Notes: generated from the letters alone by a model not told the origin. A DNA stretch of 64,000 nt from Amycolatopsis coloradensis (GCF_037997115.1 NZ_CP150484.1:3857860-3921859); one strand, 5' to 3'; shown: positions 24,791 to 34,648, counted from the first letter of the stretch. Translations and numbers: made by a program.

Positions 24791-26050
24791 TCATCCGATC
24801 GGTTGCTCGACGAGATAGCGCGACACGCTTCGCAGCTTTTCGCAGGTTTCCTCCAGCTCCCGTTCCGGAGTCGATTCGCCGACGACGCCGGCGCCCGCCC
24901 GCAACCAGGTCCGCCCCTCATGCCTGAAGACACTGCGCAGCACGAGTGCGGCATCGAGTTCGCCGTCGAAATCCAGGGCCAGCACGGCCCCGCTGTAGAG
25001 CCCGCGCGCCGGTTCGGAGCGCCCGATGAAATCGCAGGCGGCGCGTTTGGGGATGCCCGACGCGGTGATCGCGGGGAAGAGCGCGGCGAACGCGCCCCAT
25101 TCCGATCCGCCTGTCGCGAGCGTGCCCGACAGGCGGGACGCGAGATGCTGGACGCTGCCGCGCTCACGCACGTGCATGAACTCCTCCACCGCGACCGAGG
25201 ACGGGGTGCACACCGTGGTCAGTTCCTTGGCGGCCAGCCGCACCGAGATGGCGTGCTCGAAGACCTCCTTGGGATCACGATAGAGTTCTTCGCGATTTCG
25301 CTCGTTCAGCTGTTCGTCCGCGCCGAAGGCCCGCGTACCGGCCAGAGGTTGTGCGATCACCTCTCCCGACGGGGTCACCCGCGTTACGATCTCGGGGCTG
25401 AATCCCGCCATCTCCCAGCCGCCGAGTGAGAGGAGGTAGGACCGTGCCGGCGTGTTGCCCGCCCGTCCGGCCAGATAGGTGCGGGCGAGATCGATCTCGA
25501 AGGGCACTTCGACCACGCGGGAGAGAATGACCTTGTCGAAGACGCCGCCCCGGATCGCCTCGACGCCCTTCGCCACCAGGGCCTTGTACCCCTCGGCGGA
25601 AGCACCGTTCAGGAGCGGCTCCATCAGATCCTGCCCCACGGGCTCCTGGGGCCCCAGCGGGATCAACCGCTGTTCCAGCCGGTCCAGGTCGTCCTCGGTG
25701 AGACCGCGCAGTCGAGCGATCCCGTCCCGGATCCGCACCTCCCGACGAGGGATCATGAGCCGCAGCAACGCGTCGTCGGCCGGCGTACCGTCCCGCGGTG
25801 TGATGGCCAGCTCGAATTTCGCCCAGCCGTACGCGCGCCATTCCTCGATGTCTACTTCGGACAGTTTCTCGGAGACGCGAGTAACCTCGCCGGCGTTCGA
25901 GAAGGCGAATTCCCGCAGGGGGTCTTCGGCGAAGCTCATTTGATCCGGTTCTTCGTAGGCGACGTGGTCGCATTCCGAAGTCGCGCTCAAGGCCGCGGCC
26001 GTGGCCGGCGGTGAGTGCCGGAGCGGGATCAGGCGTTCGAGATACTGCAT
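24791..26050 (-). CDS. Salicylate synthase (MbtI/Irp9-type)
   Basis: The 419-aa protein is a chorismate-utilising enzyme. The MbtI active-site set is visible: Lys in FDKVILSR, PLAGTR, Glu in PKEVFEHA, His in GSVQHLASR, Thr in FPAITASGIPK, Tyr in RGLYSGAVL, Arg in ALVLRSVF and two Glu in VGESTPERELEET. ITASGIPK is typical of enzymes that go on from isochorismate to salicylate and pyruvate. Salicylate starts mycobactin-type siderophores, but no other siderophore gene is nearby. The ATG at 26,050 has GGGGAG eight bases upstream. I found no DmdR/IdeR-type iron box in the upstream region. Its position between two T7SS-associated paralogues is unusual. Confidence 0.88.
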   Translation of the reverse strand: MQYLERLIPLRHSPPATAAALSATSECDHVAYEEPDQMSFAEDPLREFAFSNAGEVTRVSEKLSEVDIEEWRAYGWAKFELAITPRDGTPADDALLRLMIPRREVRIRDGIARLRGLTEDDLDRLEQRLIPLGPQEPVGQDLMEPLLNGASAEGYKALVAKGVEAIRGGVFDKVILSRVVEVPFEIDLARTYLAGRAGNTPARSYLLSLGGWEMAGFSPEIVTRVTPSGEVIAQPLAGTRAFGADEQLNERNREELYRDPKEVFEHAISVRLAAKELTTVCTPSSVAVEEFMHVRERGSVQHLASRLSGTLATGGSEWGAFAALFPAITASGIPKRAACDFIGRSEPARGLYSGAVLALDFDGELDAALVLRSVFRHEGRTWLRAGAGVVGESTPERELEETCEKLRSVSRYLVEQPIG

Positions 26051-26617
26051 CGAGGGCTCCCCTGAGAAACGGTCACACCACCGCAGGGGCGGTGTGGCTT
26101 GCGGATGTGCCGGGTATGTTCGAGTCGGACAGTGGCTCGCCGGCCGTGATCGGCGAGTCTGTTTCGGTCAGGCGCCGCTGGTGAGCGCACCGCGAACGGT
26201 TTCAGCGGGGCATCGCGGCGGTGACGCGCTCGGAGGGCGTCGGCGCACCTGGCGTGCCGGGTGTTCTTCCGCATGAAAGATCCGCTCCCGAGGTCGTCGT
26301 CGCTGCTGCTCCATCACCGCGGCCTGGTTCCTGCCGCAGTGGTGGAGTAGGTCGAAACCGGGGAGGGGAGAAACCGCTTTCCGGATTATGGTGATTCGTC
26401 ACCGGATCGGGCGGGTTCCGGGGCGCAGTAGGTGCCCTGAGTCAGCGACCGTGCCCAATCGTGCACGCGCCTCTCCGGGTGGCCGGAGAAAAGGCCCTCG
26501 CATCCTGCGCACGGCGTTCGTGAGGGATAACCGGCATAAATGCCCGGCCCGCGGCCGTTTCCCGTCCAGGTTCCTCGAAGAACCAGCACAGTGGAGTGGC
26601 GTTCGGAAGGGGAGAAC
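26051..26617. promoter_or_regulatory. Divergent intergenic region, salicylate synthase versus T7SS-associated gene
   Basis: These 567 bp contain no gene I can support. Promoters for both flanking genes must be here. I looked for the 19-bp iron-box palindrome expected for a siderophore gene and saw none. Confidence 0.4.
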
Positions 26618-27166
26618 ATGAGTGAACAACCCGGGCGGACCGAGGCCGCGGAAGCCTCCGGTGCCAGGTTGCTGTTGTTGCTCGATCCCGAATTCACCCT
26701 GAGTGAAGAGCAGGATCACCTGCCGCCGCAGGTGGTGCTGGGTGCCTGGGTCGTCGACGAAGAGGGCGAACCGAGCCGCTTCCACCCGAACCCGGAGTAC
26801 CGGCCCAGCACTCCCGGCTCCCCGCTCGACCCCGTGGACGCGGTGCTCCGTGCCCTCGCCGACGGCCAGGACGTCGCTGACCAGTTCTCCGTCGTGCTCC
26901 GGGACACCGTGCTCGGGATCGCCACGGACGACGAGGGCGTCGCGGTGATCGAACCGGCTCCGGACGGGGTTCCCTCGGTCCAGGTGACCACGTCCTACGG
27001 CCACCGCGAGCGTGTCGGGGCCGGTGTCCGCTGGCTGGACGTCACCGTGGAAGAGCTGGCCGCGGCGTTGCCTCGGCAGGGTGTCGACGTGCTGCTCAAC
27101 CCGGGTTCACCGGCGTCGATGCGAGTGCTGGCGGACGCGATCCGCGCGGCCGCCCAAGACGCCTGA
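26618..27166 (+). CDS. Type VII secretion system-associated protein, copy 2
   Basis: This 182-aa product is a paralogue of the protein at 24,110. It has LLLLLDPEFTL, VVLGAWVVDEEGE, FHPNPEYRPSTPGSPLDP, a central LRDTVLGIATDDEG and DVLLNPGSPASMRVL. It is acidic, without signal or membrane segment. The ATG at 26,618 has AAGGGGAG. It is convergent with the LAL regulator. The function is unknown, but paralogues of this family co-occur with EccB/EccD genes, as here. Confidence 0.7.
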   Translation: MSEQPGRTEAAEASGARLLLLLDPEFTLSEEQDHLPPQVVLGAWVVDEEGEPSRFHPNPEYRPSTPGSPLDPVDAVLRALADGQDVADQFSVVLRDTVLGIATDDEGVAVIEPAPDGVPSVQVTTSYGHRERVGAGVRWLDVTVEELAAALPRQGVDVLLNPGSPASMRVLADAIRAAAQDA

Positions 27167-27186
27167 CCGCCCGGGTCGTTCACCGG

Positions 27187-29970
27187 TCAGAGCTGGAGTT
27201 CACCGTTGGCGATCGCGGTCGCCAGTTCGATCCGGGAGCGGTAGCCGCTCCGGACGAACAGCCGGCTCAGCCGGCCTTCGACGCTCTTTTCGCTCGTGAT
27301 CAAGGCGGCGGCGATCTGCTTGTTACTCAGTCCTTCGGCGGCCAGCGTCGCCAGAAGCCGCTCGTTCTCCTCCACCGTGTTCCGGCGGCCGGGAACGACG
27401 ATGCCGTGCTTCTGCATGAGGGTGCGGGTCTTGGCGCGATGCATCAGCGCGCCGAGACCCGCCATCAGCTCGTAGGCCTCGCTGAGCAGCGCGGGGTCGG
27501 CCATCTCGTGTTTGACCAGGCGTGCGATGAGGACCGACAACTCGAGCGGCTGACCGCGTTCGTGAGCCACCCGCAGGGACTCCGCTGCCGCGTCCGCGTC
27601 CTTCTCGACCACGGCACGCACGAACGACGCGAGCAACCCCGCCCTGCCCGTGGGCAGGTCACGCGCCAGTCGTTCGGCGTTCACCAGGCATTGCGCCGCG
27701 GTCTCCTGGTCCTCGAGGTCGAGTGCCAGGTCGGCCAGTTCCGCGTACGCGGTGTCGCAGCCGATCACCAGGCCGCGTTCCCCGGCCGCGCTCAACGCCG
27801 TGGTGAGCCGATCGGCCGCCCGTCGCGCGTCGCCGAGGGCGCGGTCGATCAGCGCCTCGGTGAAGTCCAGCAGATGGGCGAGGACCGGGGTGCCCTCCGC
27901 GGCCGCGGAGAGCAGCTCGCGCGCGGTGGCGAGCCGTCCCTGACAGACGAGAGCGGCGACCGTCGCGTTGAACATCCCGGTGGTCGCCGCGGCGAAGCCG
28001 GGAACCGATCGGCGGGCCACGCTCCGGCAGGCCAGCTCGGTGGCGGACCGGAAGTCGCCACGCAGCACCGCGGCCGTCGTCCGGTTGGCGGGCCCCACGT
28101 CGTCCCACGAAAGCCTTTCGTCCGCCAGCAGGTTCTCGGCGCGGGTGAGCTCTCCGTTCAGGAGCAGGCCGGTGAGGTGCGCGTCGATCTGCTCGGCGCG
28201 GTATCGCGCGACATCACTCAGCGGCCACTGCCCTCGTTCCAGCAGACTTCGCTCGAAGAACTCCGCCCGGCCCTGCCACAGGCCGCCGAGCGCTCTGATC
28301 AGACGCGCGACGACGGCTTGAGGATGTCCCTTGTGGACCGTCGACGTCGCTGTTTCCGCCCACCGCCCGGCTTCCGCCCAGCGGTCGAGCAGCGCGCACG
28401 CGATCGCCCGGATCACCGCTCGTGACCCGGGATCACCGGCCAGGCGGTGGTCGCCGTCCGCGATGTCGCGCAGCGGCTCGGTGTCACGCCTGCCACTGAG
28501 GCCGCAGAGGAGCAGCGAGTGCACTTCGAACACGGCATCCGGGTTCAGTTCGTTCGCGAAGTCGCTCAGCACCAGCCGGATGGTGCGCAGACTTCGCTCG
28601 TAGTCACCGTTCCGGTGGTAGGTACCGACGAGCAGCAGGAGCACCTTCGCCCGTTGTGCCCGGTCGCCGGTGAGTTCGACGGCGGCGTCGAGCCAGCGAA
28701 GCGCCGACGCGGTCTCGTCCTCTCCCGCTTCGACGGCACGACGGAGCAGTTCCTCCAACGCCCGCGCCGGATCCACCATCCGGCCGGCCTCGGCCAGGAG
28801 ATTCGCCCGGTGCGCCGGATCGGGGCAGACCGCTGCTCCGGACCACAAGGCTTCGACGGCGGCCGCCGCCAGCACCCGGCGTTCGTAAGGCCCGCAGGCC
28901 TCGGCCGACGTGACGGCGTGGAGCGGGAGGACGAAGCGCCAGGACTCGCCCCCGCGATGGAGGACACCGGCGGCGCGCAGGCTTTCAAGACGACGAAGGA
29001 CCTCTTGCTCGGATAGGCCGATCACCGCGCCGGCTACGTGGGGTGCCGCGCCGTCGAGCGGAGACAGGACGGCCATCGCCCTCGCCATTTCCCATTCCCC
29101 GGGGCCGAGCGCGTGAGCCGACAGGACGTACTCACTGGGCTGGGATGGTTTCCGCGTGGCCATGGCGGGCACGAAGTAGGCGGACCGGTTCACGATCCGG
29201 ATCGCGCCGCGCCGGCGCAGTGCCTCCACGGTCTCGGACACCGCGGCGCGCACGCCGCGGCTGAGAGCGTGCACGTGATCGACGAGCGCGGGCTCCGGCC
29301 CCGCCCCCAGCGTGCTCTTCAGCTCGCCCGCCAGCATCTCCTTCGACAGCGGACGCAGCCGAAGGGTGTGGACCAAGTTCGCCTCGCGGAGTCGGGCCAA
29401 AGCTGCGGGGCCATAGCGGGCGGCCGCGTCGCCGACGGGGACGCGGAGCGCGCCGACACACCTGATCTTGGTCCCATCGAGCATCGGGACCAGCGCTTCG
29501 AGCACCGCGAGGGAGTCACGGTCGATCCAGTGCAGATCGTCGAGCAACAGGACCGTGCCGTCGCCACCGCGACGCAACGCCGCGGCCGCGGCGTGGGCCG
29601 CCCGCAGCGCCACCGCAGGTTCCTCGGCCGCACGGGCGACCGGGCCGATCGTCGCCCAGGCCGGTTCGCCGGGCACCGGGCCCCGTAGCCGGGTGGGCGC
29701 ATCATCCCGCGGGCTGTCGGACGGGAGGATGAAGCGGGCGGGAGCGACGTCCCCGCTCGGGGTGAACCGCATCGCCGAGACCTGCCGGCGGTCCGCTTCG
29801 AAGTGTTCGGAAAGCCGAGCGAGCATGGTCGTACGACCGGTGCCGGTGAGCCCGGTGAGCAAGACCAGTGGTTTCTCCGCCTCGAGAACGGCGTCGAGAA
29901 TGTCCTCCACGTCGTCATCATCGGCGCGAACAGGGAAGAAGCCCATCGGGAAGGCGAGTTGGCCCGACAT
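27187..29970 (-). CDS. Large LuxR-family (LAL-type) ATP-binding regulator
   Basis: The protein of about 927 aa has an N-terminal AAA/STAND ATPase with Walker A LTGLTGTGRTT and Walker B TVLLLDDLHWID, a long alpha-solenoid, and a C-terminal LuxR helix-turn-helix (LAAEGLSNKQIAAALITSEKSVEGRLSRL). It should be an ATP-dependent transcriptional switch. The frame stays open to an ATG at 30,129 (980 aa); I prefer ATG 29,970 because MSGQLAFPMG leads straight into the ATPase domain, but neither start has a strong ribosome-binding site. It faces away from the T7SS operon, with 219 bp to the YbaB-like gene, so it may control that operon. Confidence 0.82.
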   Translation of the reverse strand: MSGQLAFPMGFFPVRADDDDVEDILDAVLEAEKPLVLLTGLTGTGRTTMLARLSEHFEADRRQVSAMRFTPSGDVAPARFILPSDSPRDDAPTRLRGPVPGEPAWATIGPVARAAEEPAVALRAAHAAAAALRRGGDGTVLLLDDLHWIDRDSLAVLEALVPMLDGTKIRCVGALRVPVGDAAARYGPAALARLREANLVHTLRLRPLSKEMLAGELKSTLGAGPEPALVDHVHALSRGVRAAVSETVEALRRRGAIRIVNRSAYFVPAMATRKPSQPSEYVLSAHALGPGEWEMARAMAVLSPLDGAAPHVAGAVIGLSEQEVLRRLESLRAAGVLHRGGESWRFVLPLHAVTSAEACGPYERRVLAAAAVEALWSGAAVCPDPAHRANLLAEAGRMVDPARALEELLRRAVEAGEDETASALRWLDAAVELTGDRAQRAKVLLLLVGTYHRNGDYERSLRTIRLVLSDFANELNPDAVFEVHSLLLCGLSGRRDTEPLRDIADGDHRLAGDPGSRAVIRAIACALLDRWAEAGRWAETATSTVHKGHPQAVVARLIRALGGLWQGRAEFFERSLLERGQWPLSDVARYRAEQIDAHLTGLLLNGELTRAENLLADERLSWDDVGPANRTTAAVLRGDFRSATELACRSVARRSVPGFAAATTGMFNATVAALVCQGRLATARELLSAAAEGTPVLAHLLDFTEALIDRALGDARRAADRLTTALSAAGERGLVIGCDTAYAELADLALDLEDQETAAQCLVNAERLARDLPTGRAGLLASFVRAVVEKDADAAAESLRVAHERGQPLELSVLIARLVKHEMADPALLSEAYELMAGLGALMHRAKTRTLMQKHGIVVPGRRNTVEENERLLATLAAEGLSNKQIAAALITSEKSVEGRLSRLFVRSGYRSRIELATAIANGELQL

Positions 29971-30189
29971 CGTGCCCGAAGGTCCCCACCGGCGAAATGC
30001 CTCACGGTCGCCGCCCGTGACGGTCGGCTCCGGATACTCGGCGTCGAAGGTGATAAGGGCACGGATCACAGCAAAAGAGGCTGTGTACACCGCGCGGGGA
30101 TCGGTTCGCCACGGTGTCCCATGCACCATGAGGGCGAAAGCGTGACGCCGGATTGTTCGGGCTGGTCATGAGTAGTGAGGAATGGTGTG

Positions 30190-30657
30190 ATGACGGATTG
30201 GGCTTCGGCTTTCGGCAACGCGGACATGGGTGTCGAGCAGGCGCTGGCGGATCTGGAGCGGGAGAAGCAGAAGCTACGGGAGGTGAGCAAGATTTGGGAG
30301 GAGAGCACGACGATCGTCCGCGCCAAGGACAATTCGTTCTCGATGACCTTCGACGGACGCGGCGAATTGACCGACGTCTCGTTCCAGGGATCGAAGTACC
30401 GTTCGTTGCCTCCGGCCCAGTTGGCTCATCACATCGTGGAGGCGGTGCGGCAGGGCCGTAACGAGGCGATGGCGAAGGTGGAGAAGGTCATGGGCACGGG
30501 GGCGACGGGGCTCGACTTCGCCGGGGTCGCCGGCGGCAAGGTCGATCCGATGGAGATGATGAACTCGTTGCTGGGGCCGATGCTGGAGGGCCTCGACGGG
30601 CTCGGCATGAGCGTTCCGGGTCCGTCGGACAAGGGCAAGGACAAGAAGAGCGAGTGA
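30190..30657 (+). CDS. YbaB/EbfC-family nucleoid-associated-like protein
   Basis: The 155-aa protein has the YbaB/EbfC fold: two helices flanking a three-stranded sheet, seen here as LADLEREKQKLREV, FSMTFDGRGELTDVSFQGS and LAHHIVEAVRQGRNEAM. The C-terminus is disordered and Lys-rich. Such proteins bind DNA as dimers; in actinobacteria short YbaB-like genes commonly sit with WXG100 genes at T7SS-substrate loci, which is the case here. The ATG at 30,190 with upstream GAGG is chosen over the in-frame ATG at 30,175. Confidence 0.8.
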   Translation: MTDWASAFGNADMGVEQALADLEREKQKLREVSKIWEESTTIVRAKDNSFSMTFDGRGELTDVSFQGSKYRSLPPAQLAHHIVEAVRQGRNEAMAKVEKVMGTGATGLDFAGVAGGKVDPMEMMNSLLGPMLEGLDGLGMSVPGPSDKGKDKKSE

Positions 30658-30945
30658 CGGCGGTCCGGTCGTTTCCGGGATGGGTCGTTCACGGGCAGAT
30701 TTCAGTCCCTTGTGGACAACTTGAGCGCGGACGGCCGTCGGGTCGATCCGGCCGTGCCACTTGCGGACCCCTTGTCGGGGTGATCTCCACAGTGTCACCT
30801 TTGCCGCCGCGCACGTTCTCCCTTGGTGAGTGGTTGTCCCCGTTTTCCGGAGAACACCGTGACTAGGTCTCCGAGTCGCGTCACCCGTGCTTAAGGTCTC
30901 GGCCAGACACGGGTCTAGACCTGGAAGGAAGGGCCTGGGTACCTG

Positions 30946-32340
30946 ATGGAAGAGCAGACTCAGCATCGCACAACGAGTTCGGCGAGGCTACGGTTCGTCC
31001 TGGGTGGACAGGCGAGGGATCTGGCGTTGCCCGCCGAGGTCCCGCTCGTGGATCTGCTGCCCGCGATTCTCACCCAGTTCGGTGCCGAGACGATCGAGCA
31101 GGGAGCCGAACACGAAGGCTGGGTCGTACAACGGATCGGCGAAGCTCCGCTGAACGAGGATCGCACCCTGCTCCAGCTCAGCGTGGTCGACGGGGAAAGC
31201 CTGCACCTGCTGCCCCGCGCCGAACAGCTCGCCGCGATCGACTACGACGACCTCGTCGACGGCGTGGCGGTGCAGGTACGGGAGCACCCCGGCGCGCTCA
31301 CCCCGGCAAGGGTGGGCTGGATGTTCCGGCTGGGCGCGGCGGCGGTCATGCTGCTCGCCTGCCGGTTGCTGGTGGCCGACGTGGCAGTGGCGGCCCAGGT
31401 GCTGCTCTCGACCGGGCTCTCGGTGACACTCCTCGCCGTGGCGGCCCTGGTGGCCCGCGGTGCGGCGAAGCCCGTACCCGCGGTGATCCTCGCCGGCACC
31501 GGCGTCGTTTTCGCCGCGCTGGCGGGCTGGTATCTGGTGCTCCTGCTCGATCCCGCGGCGATCGCGATGATGAGCCTCACCGGTGCGGCAGCGGCGGCTT
31601 TGCTCGCCCTGTTGATCGGGGTGATCGTGGTCGCGGACGGTGCGGCGGTGTTCGCCGGGGCGATCCTGTTCACCATCGTGCTGCTCGTCACCGGCCTGAT
31701 CGGCTCGGTCACTCCCGTCGACCCGGCCCAAGCCGCCGCCATCGGCCTGGTGATCTCCCTGATCCTGGCCTTGTTCATCCCGACGACGGCCTTCCGGCTG
31801 TCCGGGCTGACCCTGCCGATGCTCCCGACGGGCGCAGAGGAACTCCACGAGGACATCGACGCGGTGTCCCACAAGGTGGTCGTGGATCGCGGCAACGCGA
31901 CGTTCGGATACTCGACGGCGTTGCACGCGGGCCTGGGCTTGGCCCAGGCCGTGCTCCTGCCGGTGCTCGACATCGGCGGCGACGGCTGGCATCTCACGTT
32001 CGCACTCGTCCTCGCTCTGCTTCTGGTGCTGCGCTCCCGCCACCCGAGCGGGATGATCCAGCGCTGGTCCGTCCTGGTACCCGCCGCGGTCGTGGTGCTC
32101 TTGGTCGCGGCAGGCCTCGGCCTTGCCCAGCCGATGGAGAGCCGCTTCGTGGTCGTGATCCCGTTGGTCCTCGTGGCGGGGCTGCTCTTGTTCGGTGGCG
32201 AACGCCTGCCGGGTAAGCGGTTCCGGCCGTACTGGGGCCGTACGGTGGAGATCTTCGAGCTGATCACGGCGATCGCGGTGCTGCCGATCCTCCTGCAGGT
32301 CCTGCACGTCTACAGTTTCATGCGACACTTGGCCGGCTGA
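30946..32340 (+). CDS. eccD: EccD, type VII secretion integral membrane protein
   Basis: The 464-aa protein has the EccD layout: an N-terminal ubiquitin-like (YukD) domain (about 1-95; LRFVLGGQARDLALPAEVPL, LHLLPRAEQ) and about eleven hydrophobic transmembrane segments from residue 120 on, with charged loops. EccD forms the channel-proximal core of the ESX membrane complex with EccB, EccC and EccE. The stop overlaps the eccB ATG (TGATG), so the two are coupled. The ribosome-binding site GGAAGGAAGGG is somewhat distant from the ATG. Confidence 0.92.
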   Translation: MEEQTQHRTTSSARLRFVLGGQARDLALPAEVPLVDLLPAILTQFGAETIEQGAEHEGWVVQRIGEAPLNEDRTLLQLSVVDGESLHLLPRAEQLAAIDYDDLVDGVAVQVREHPGALTPARVGWMFRLGAAAVMLLACRLLVADVAVAAQVLLSTGLSVTLLAVAALVARGAAKPVPAVILAGTGVVFAALAGWYLVLLLDPAAIAMMSLTGAAAAALLALLIGVIVVADGAAVFAGAILFTIVLLVTGLIGSVTPVDPAQAAAIGLVISLILALFIPTTAFRLSGLTLPMLPTGAEELHEDIDAVSHKVVVDRGNATFGYSTALHAGLGLAQAVLLPVLDIGGDGWHLTFALVLALLLVLRSRHPSGMIQRWSVLVPAAVVVLLVAAGLGLAQPMESRFVVVIPLVLVAGLLLFGGERLPGKRFRPYWGRTVEIFELITAIAVLPILLQVLHVYSFMRHLAG

Positions 32341-33770
32341 TGAAATCACGCAAAGACCAGGTACAGGCCTACTTTTTCGTGGTCGGGAGGCTGGCGGCCG
32401 CCGTGACGCACGGCAAGCCGGACGCCTTGGAATCACCGAGCAAGCGGATGACCACCGGGACGGTGCTCGGGTTCGTGCTCGCCGCGGTGATCATGGGCGT
32501 CTTCGGCATCTTCGGCATGTTCGTGCCCGCCACCGGCAACTCGTCCTGGAAGCAGGACGGGGCGATCGTGATGGACGAGACCAGCGGCGCGCGTTACGTG
32601 TACCTCGCCGGGCAGCTCCGTCCGGTGCTCAACTACTCGTCCGCTCGTCTGGTGGCCGGGCAGTCCGGTGGCCAGATCTCCTCGGTTTCTCCGGGTTCGC
32701 TGGCCGGAACCCCGGTCGGCCAGCCGATCGGGATCGCAGGCGCGCCGGATTCGCTGCCCGCCGCCGACAAGGTCAAGGGCGGGACGTGGACGGTGTGCAC
32801 GAGCGGGCCGGGAGGCGGCACCACCGCGCCGGGCGCGGTGGTGACCGTCCTTTTGGGACACTCACCCGGCTCTGTGCTCAGCGAAAACCAGGCTTACTAC
32901 GTGTCGGCTCCGAGCGGTGAACTCTACCTGGTGACGCGCGGGAAGCGGTTCAAGCTGCCGAGCAGCTCGGTGGCCATCGCGCTCGGTTACGGGACGGCAC
33001 GCCCCATCGAGGTCCCCGCGTTATGGCTGAACACGATCACGCAGGGCCCGGACTTCGTCGCGCAGGCGGTACCCGGTCTCGGCCAGCCGGGGCCGGTGAT
33101 CGACGGGAAGCAGAGCCTGGTCGGCCAGATCTACCAGGCACGGAACCCGGCCATCGGCACCGAGCAGAACTACCTCGTGCGCCGGGACGGGCTGGCCGCG
33201 CTCAGCCGGACCGGGGCGGCCCTCCTGCTGACCACGCCGAGCACCCGGCAGGCCTATCCCGACGGGCCGATCGAAGCCGTCCAGGTCACCCCGGACGCTT
33301 TGAGCGGCTTGGCGATCTCTGCCACCGCGGGGATCGCGAACGACCTGCCTCCCGACCCGCCCGAAATCGTGACTCCGTCGCCTGGTGCGCAACCTTGCCT
33401 CCGTCAAGACCCGTCGGCGGGGCCGGGGCAGCCGATGGTGGCCGAGTCGCTACCCGACGCCCAGGTCGCCCAAGCTTCGGTTCCCCTGGGCACGCACCAG
33501 GCGGGAACAACGGCCGACAGGGTCGCGATACCGGCGGGCCAAGGCGTTCTCGCCAGGGACCAGCCGGCCCCGGGCGCGGCCCCGGGTGTGACGTACCTGG
33601 TCACGGAAGTGGGGGAGAAGTACCCCCTGGCCGATACGGAAACCGTCACCGCGCTGGGCTATACCGAGTCCGCGGCGGTCCCGATCCCGATGCAGTTGCT
33701 CGATCTGCTGCCGACCGGGCCGGTACTCAGCGTGAACGCCGCACGGCAGACCCAGACCGTGCGGTCGTGA
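32340..33770 (+). CDS. eccB: EccB, type VII secretion periplasmic/ATPase component
   Basis: The 476-aa protein matches EccB from its first residues (KSRKDQVQAYFFVVGRL), followed by PDALESP, one transmembrane helix at about residues 40-62, and the extracytoplasmic repeat domain (MDETSGARYVYLAGQLRPVL, TWTVCTSG, YLVRRDGLAALS). EccB binds EccC and EccD in the ESX core complex. The gene is coupled to eccD. The next genes are esx-like; eccC, eccE and mycP are absent from the window. Confidence 0.93.
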   Translation: MKSRKDQVQAYFFVVGRLAAAVTHGKPDALESPSKRMTTGTVLGFVLAAVIMGVFGIFGMFVPATGNSSWKQDGAIVMDETSGARYVYLAGQLRPVLNYSSARLVAGQSGGQISSVSPGSLAGTPVGQPIGIAGAPDSLPAADKVKGGTWTVCTSGPGGGTTAPGAVVTVLLGHSPGSVLSENQAYYVSAPSGELYLVTRGKRFKLPSSSVAIALGYGTARPIEVPALWLNTITQGPDFVAQAVPGLGQPGPVIDGKQSLVGQIYQARNPAIGTEQNYLVRRDGLAALSRTGAALLLTTPSTRQAYPDGPIEAVQVTPDALSGLAISATAGIANDLPPDPPEIVTPSPGAQPCLRQDPSAGPGQPMVAESLPDAQVAQASVPLGTHQAGTTADRVAIPAGQGVLARDQPAPGAAPGVTYLVTEVGEKYPLADTETVTALGYTESAAVPIPMQLLDLLPTGPVLSVNAARQTQTVRS

Positions 33771-33931
33771 TCGCGGCCCTGCCGCTCGTAAGGGGAATCC
33801 CTACCCAGGGCCCCAGGTTTGTGAAAAGCCGTTCCGGGCAAGGTTTTCAATTTAATCTTGAATAGTGGTCGTGCTACTACGAAAACGTAGAGCTCGCCAA
33901 AGTCGTAGCACTCATCGCAGGAGGAAGCACA

Positions 33932-34258
33932 GTGGCACACTCCACTCAGCTAAATGATTCGGAAATCAACGCCCAGGCCGCCAGGCACGAGGAGACGGCG
34001 GACAACGTCAACAACGAACTCGACAACCTGAAGCGCGAGGTCGAAGCCACTCTCGCGGCCAGCGGCAGCGCGGCCACCAGGGCTCTCAGCTCGGTCACCA
34101 ACGACTGGGTGGAAGCCGTGCGCAAGACGGTCCTGGAGAACATGCGCGCCATGGCGGCCAGCATGCGCAAGGAGGCCGGTGCCCAGGTGGACGCCGACTC
34201 CGACAACACGCAGTCGATCCTCAACGTCCCGATGGACACCGCCGACTTCCTCCGCTAG
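33932..34258 (+). CDS. WXG100-like small helical protein (probable Esx partner 1)
   Basis: The 108-aa product is a two-helix hairpin with a single Trp in NDWVEAVRKT at the turn, as in WXG100 proteins where the Gly is replaced. It begins at GTG 33,932 with GGAGGAAG. It is followed 50 bp later by a typical WXG100 gene; the pair resembles EsxB/EsxA heterodimer partners that are secreted together. No YxxxD/E signal is seen at the C-terminus. Confidence 0.7.
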   Translation: MAHSTQLNDSEINAQAARHEETADNVNNELDNLKREVEATLAASGSAATRALSSVTNDWVEAVRKTVLENMRAMAASMRKEAGAQVDADSDNTQSILNVPMDTADFLR

Positions 34259-34308
34259 TGATTTCGGCCACCGCGTAAAGACCACCGCGTAAAATCTTAG
34301 GAGTATTG

Positions 34309-34605
34309 ATGTCCGACGGTACGATTCTCTACGACTACCCCGTCATCGAACAGTGCATCTCGATGATGATGAAGAAGGCCAACGAGATCGACAATCAGGC
34401 GACCGCGTTGAGCAGTGACGTGAAGACGATCATGGTGGGCTGGAAGGGTGAGACGGCCAACGCGTACGAGCAGCGTTCCACCAACCTGCAGCAGGGTCTC
34501 GACACCCACCGCCAGAACCTGCTGAACCTTCGCAAGTCCCTGTCCGACGCGGCCGAGCGGATGGCGAACGCCGACAAGAGCGGCGGCCGGAGCATCGCCA
34601 ACTGA
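34309..34605 (+). CDS. WXG100 protein (ESAT-6-like, probable Esx partner 2)
   Basis: The 98-aa protein has the exact size and the motif W-K-G in VGWKGETANAYEQ near residue 46, between two amphipathic helices. It is a secreted ESX substrate of the ESAT-6/CFP-10 superfamily. AGGAG precedes the ATG; the adjacent in-frame TTG is ignored. A strong terminator lies directly downstream. The C-terminus SGGRSIAN has no YxxxD/E signal, so that may be provided by its partner. Confidence 0.9.
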   Translation: MSDGTILYDYPVIEQCISMMMKKANEIDNQATALSSDVKTIMVGWKGETANAYEQRSTNLQQGLDTHRQNLLNLRKSLSDAAERMANADKSGGRSIAN

Positions 34606-34609
34606 TCTG

Positions 34610-34648
34610 CACGGTGTGCCGGGTGAATCCGCTCGGCACACCGTGTTT
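34610..34648 (+). terminator. Terminator after the WXG100 pair
   Basis: A perfect 12-bp stem (CACGGTGTGCCG at 34,610-34,621 with its complement at 34,634-34,645), a 12-base loop, and TTT follow the WXG100 stop codon by only a few bases. Confidence 0.75.

Noticed and set aside
26051-26617. Iron box for the salicylate synthase
   Set aside because: No 19-bp palindrome of the TTAGGTTAGGCTAACCTAA type was found by reading both strands.
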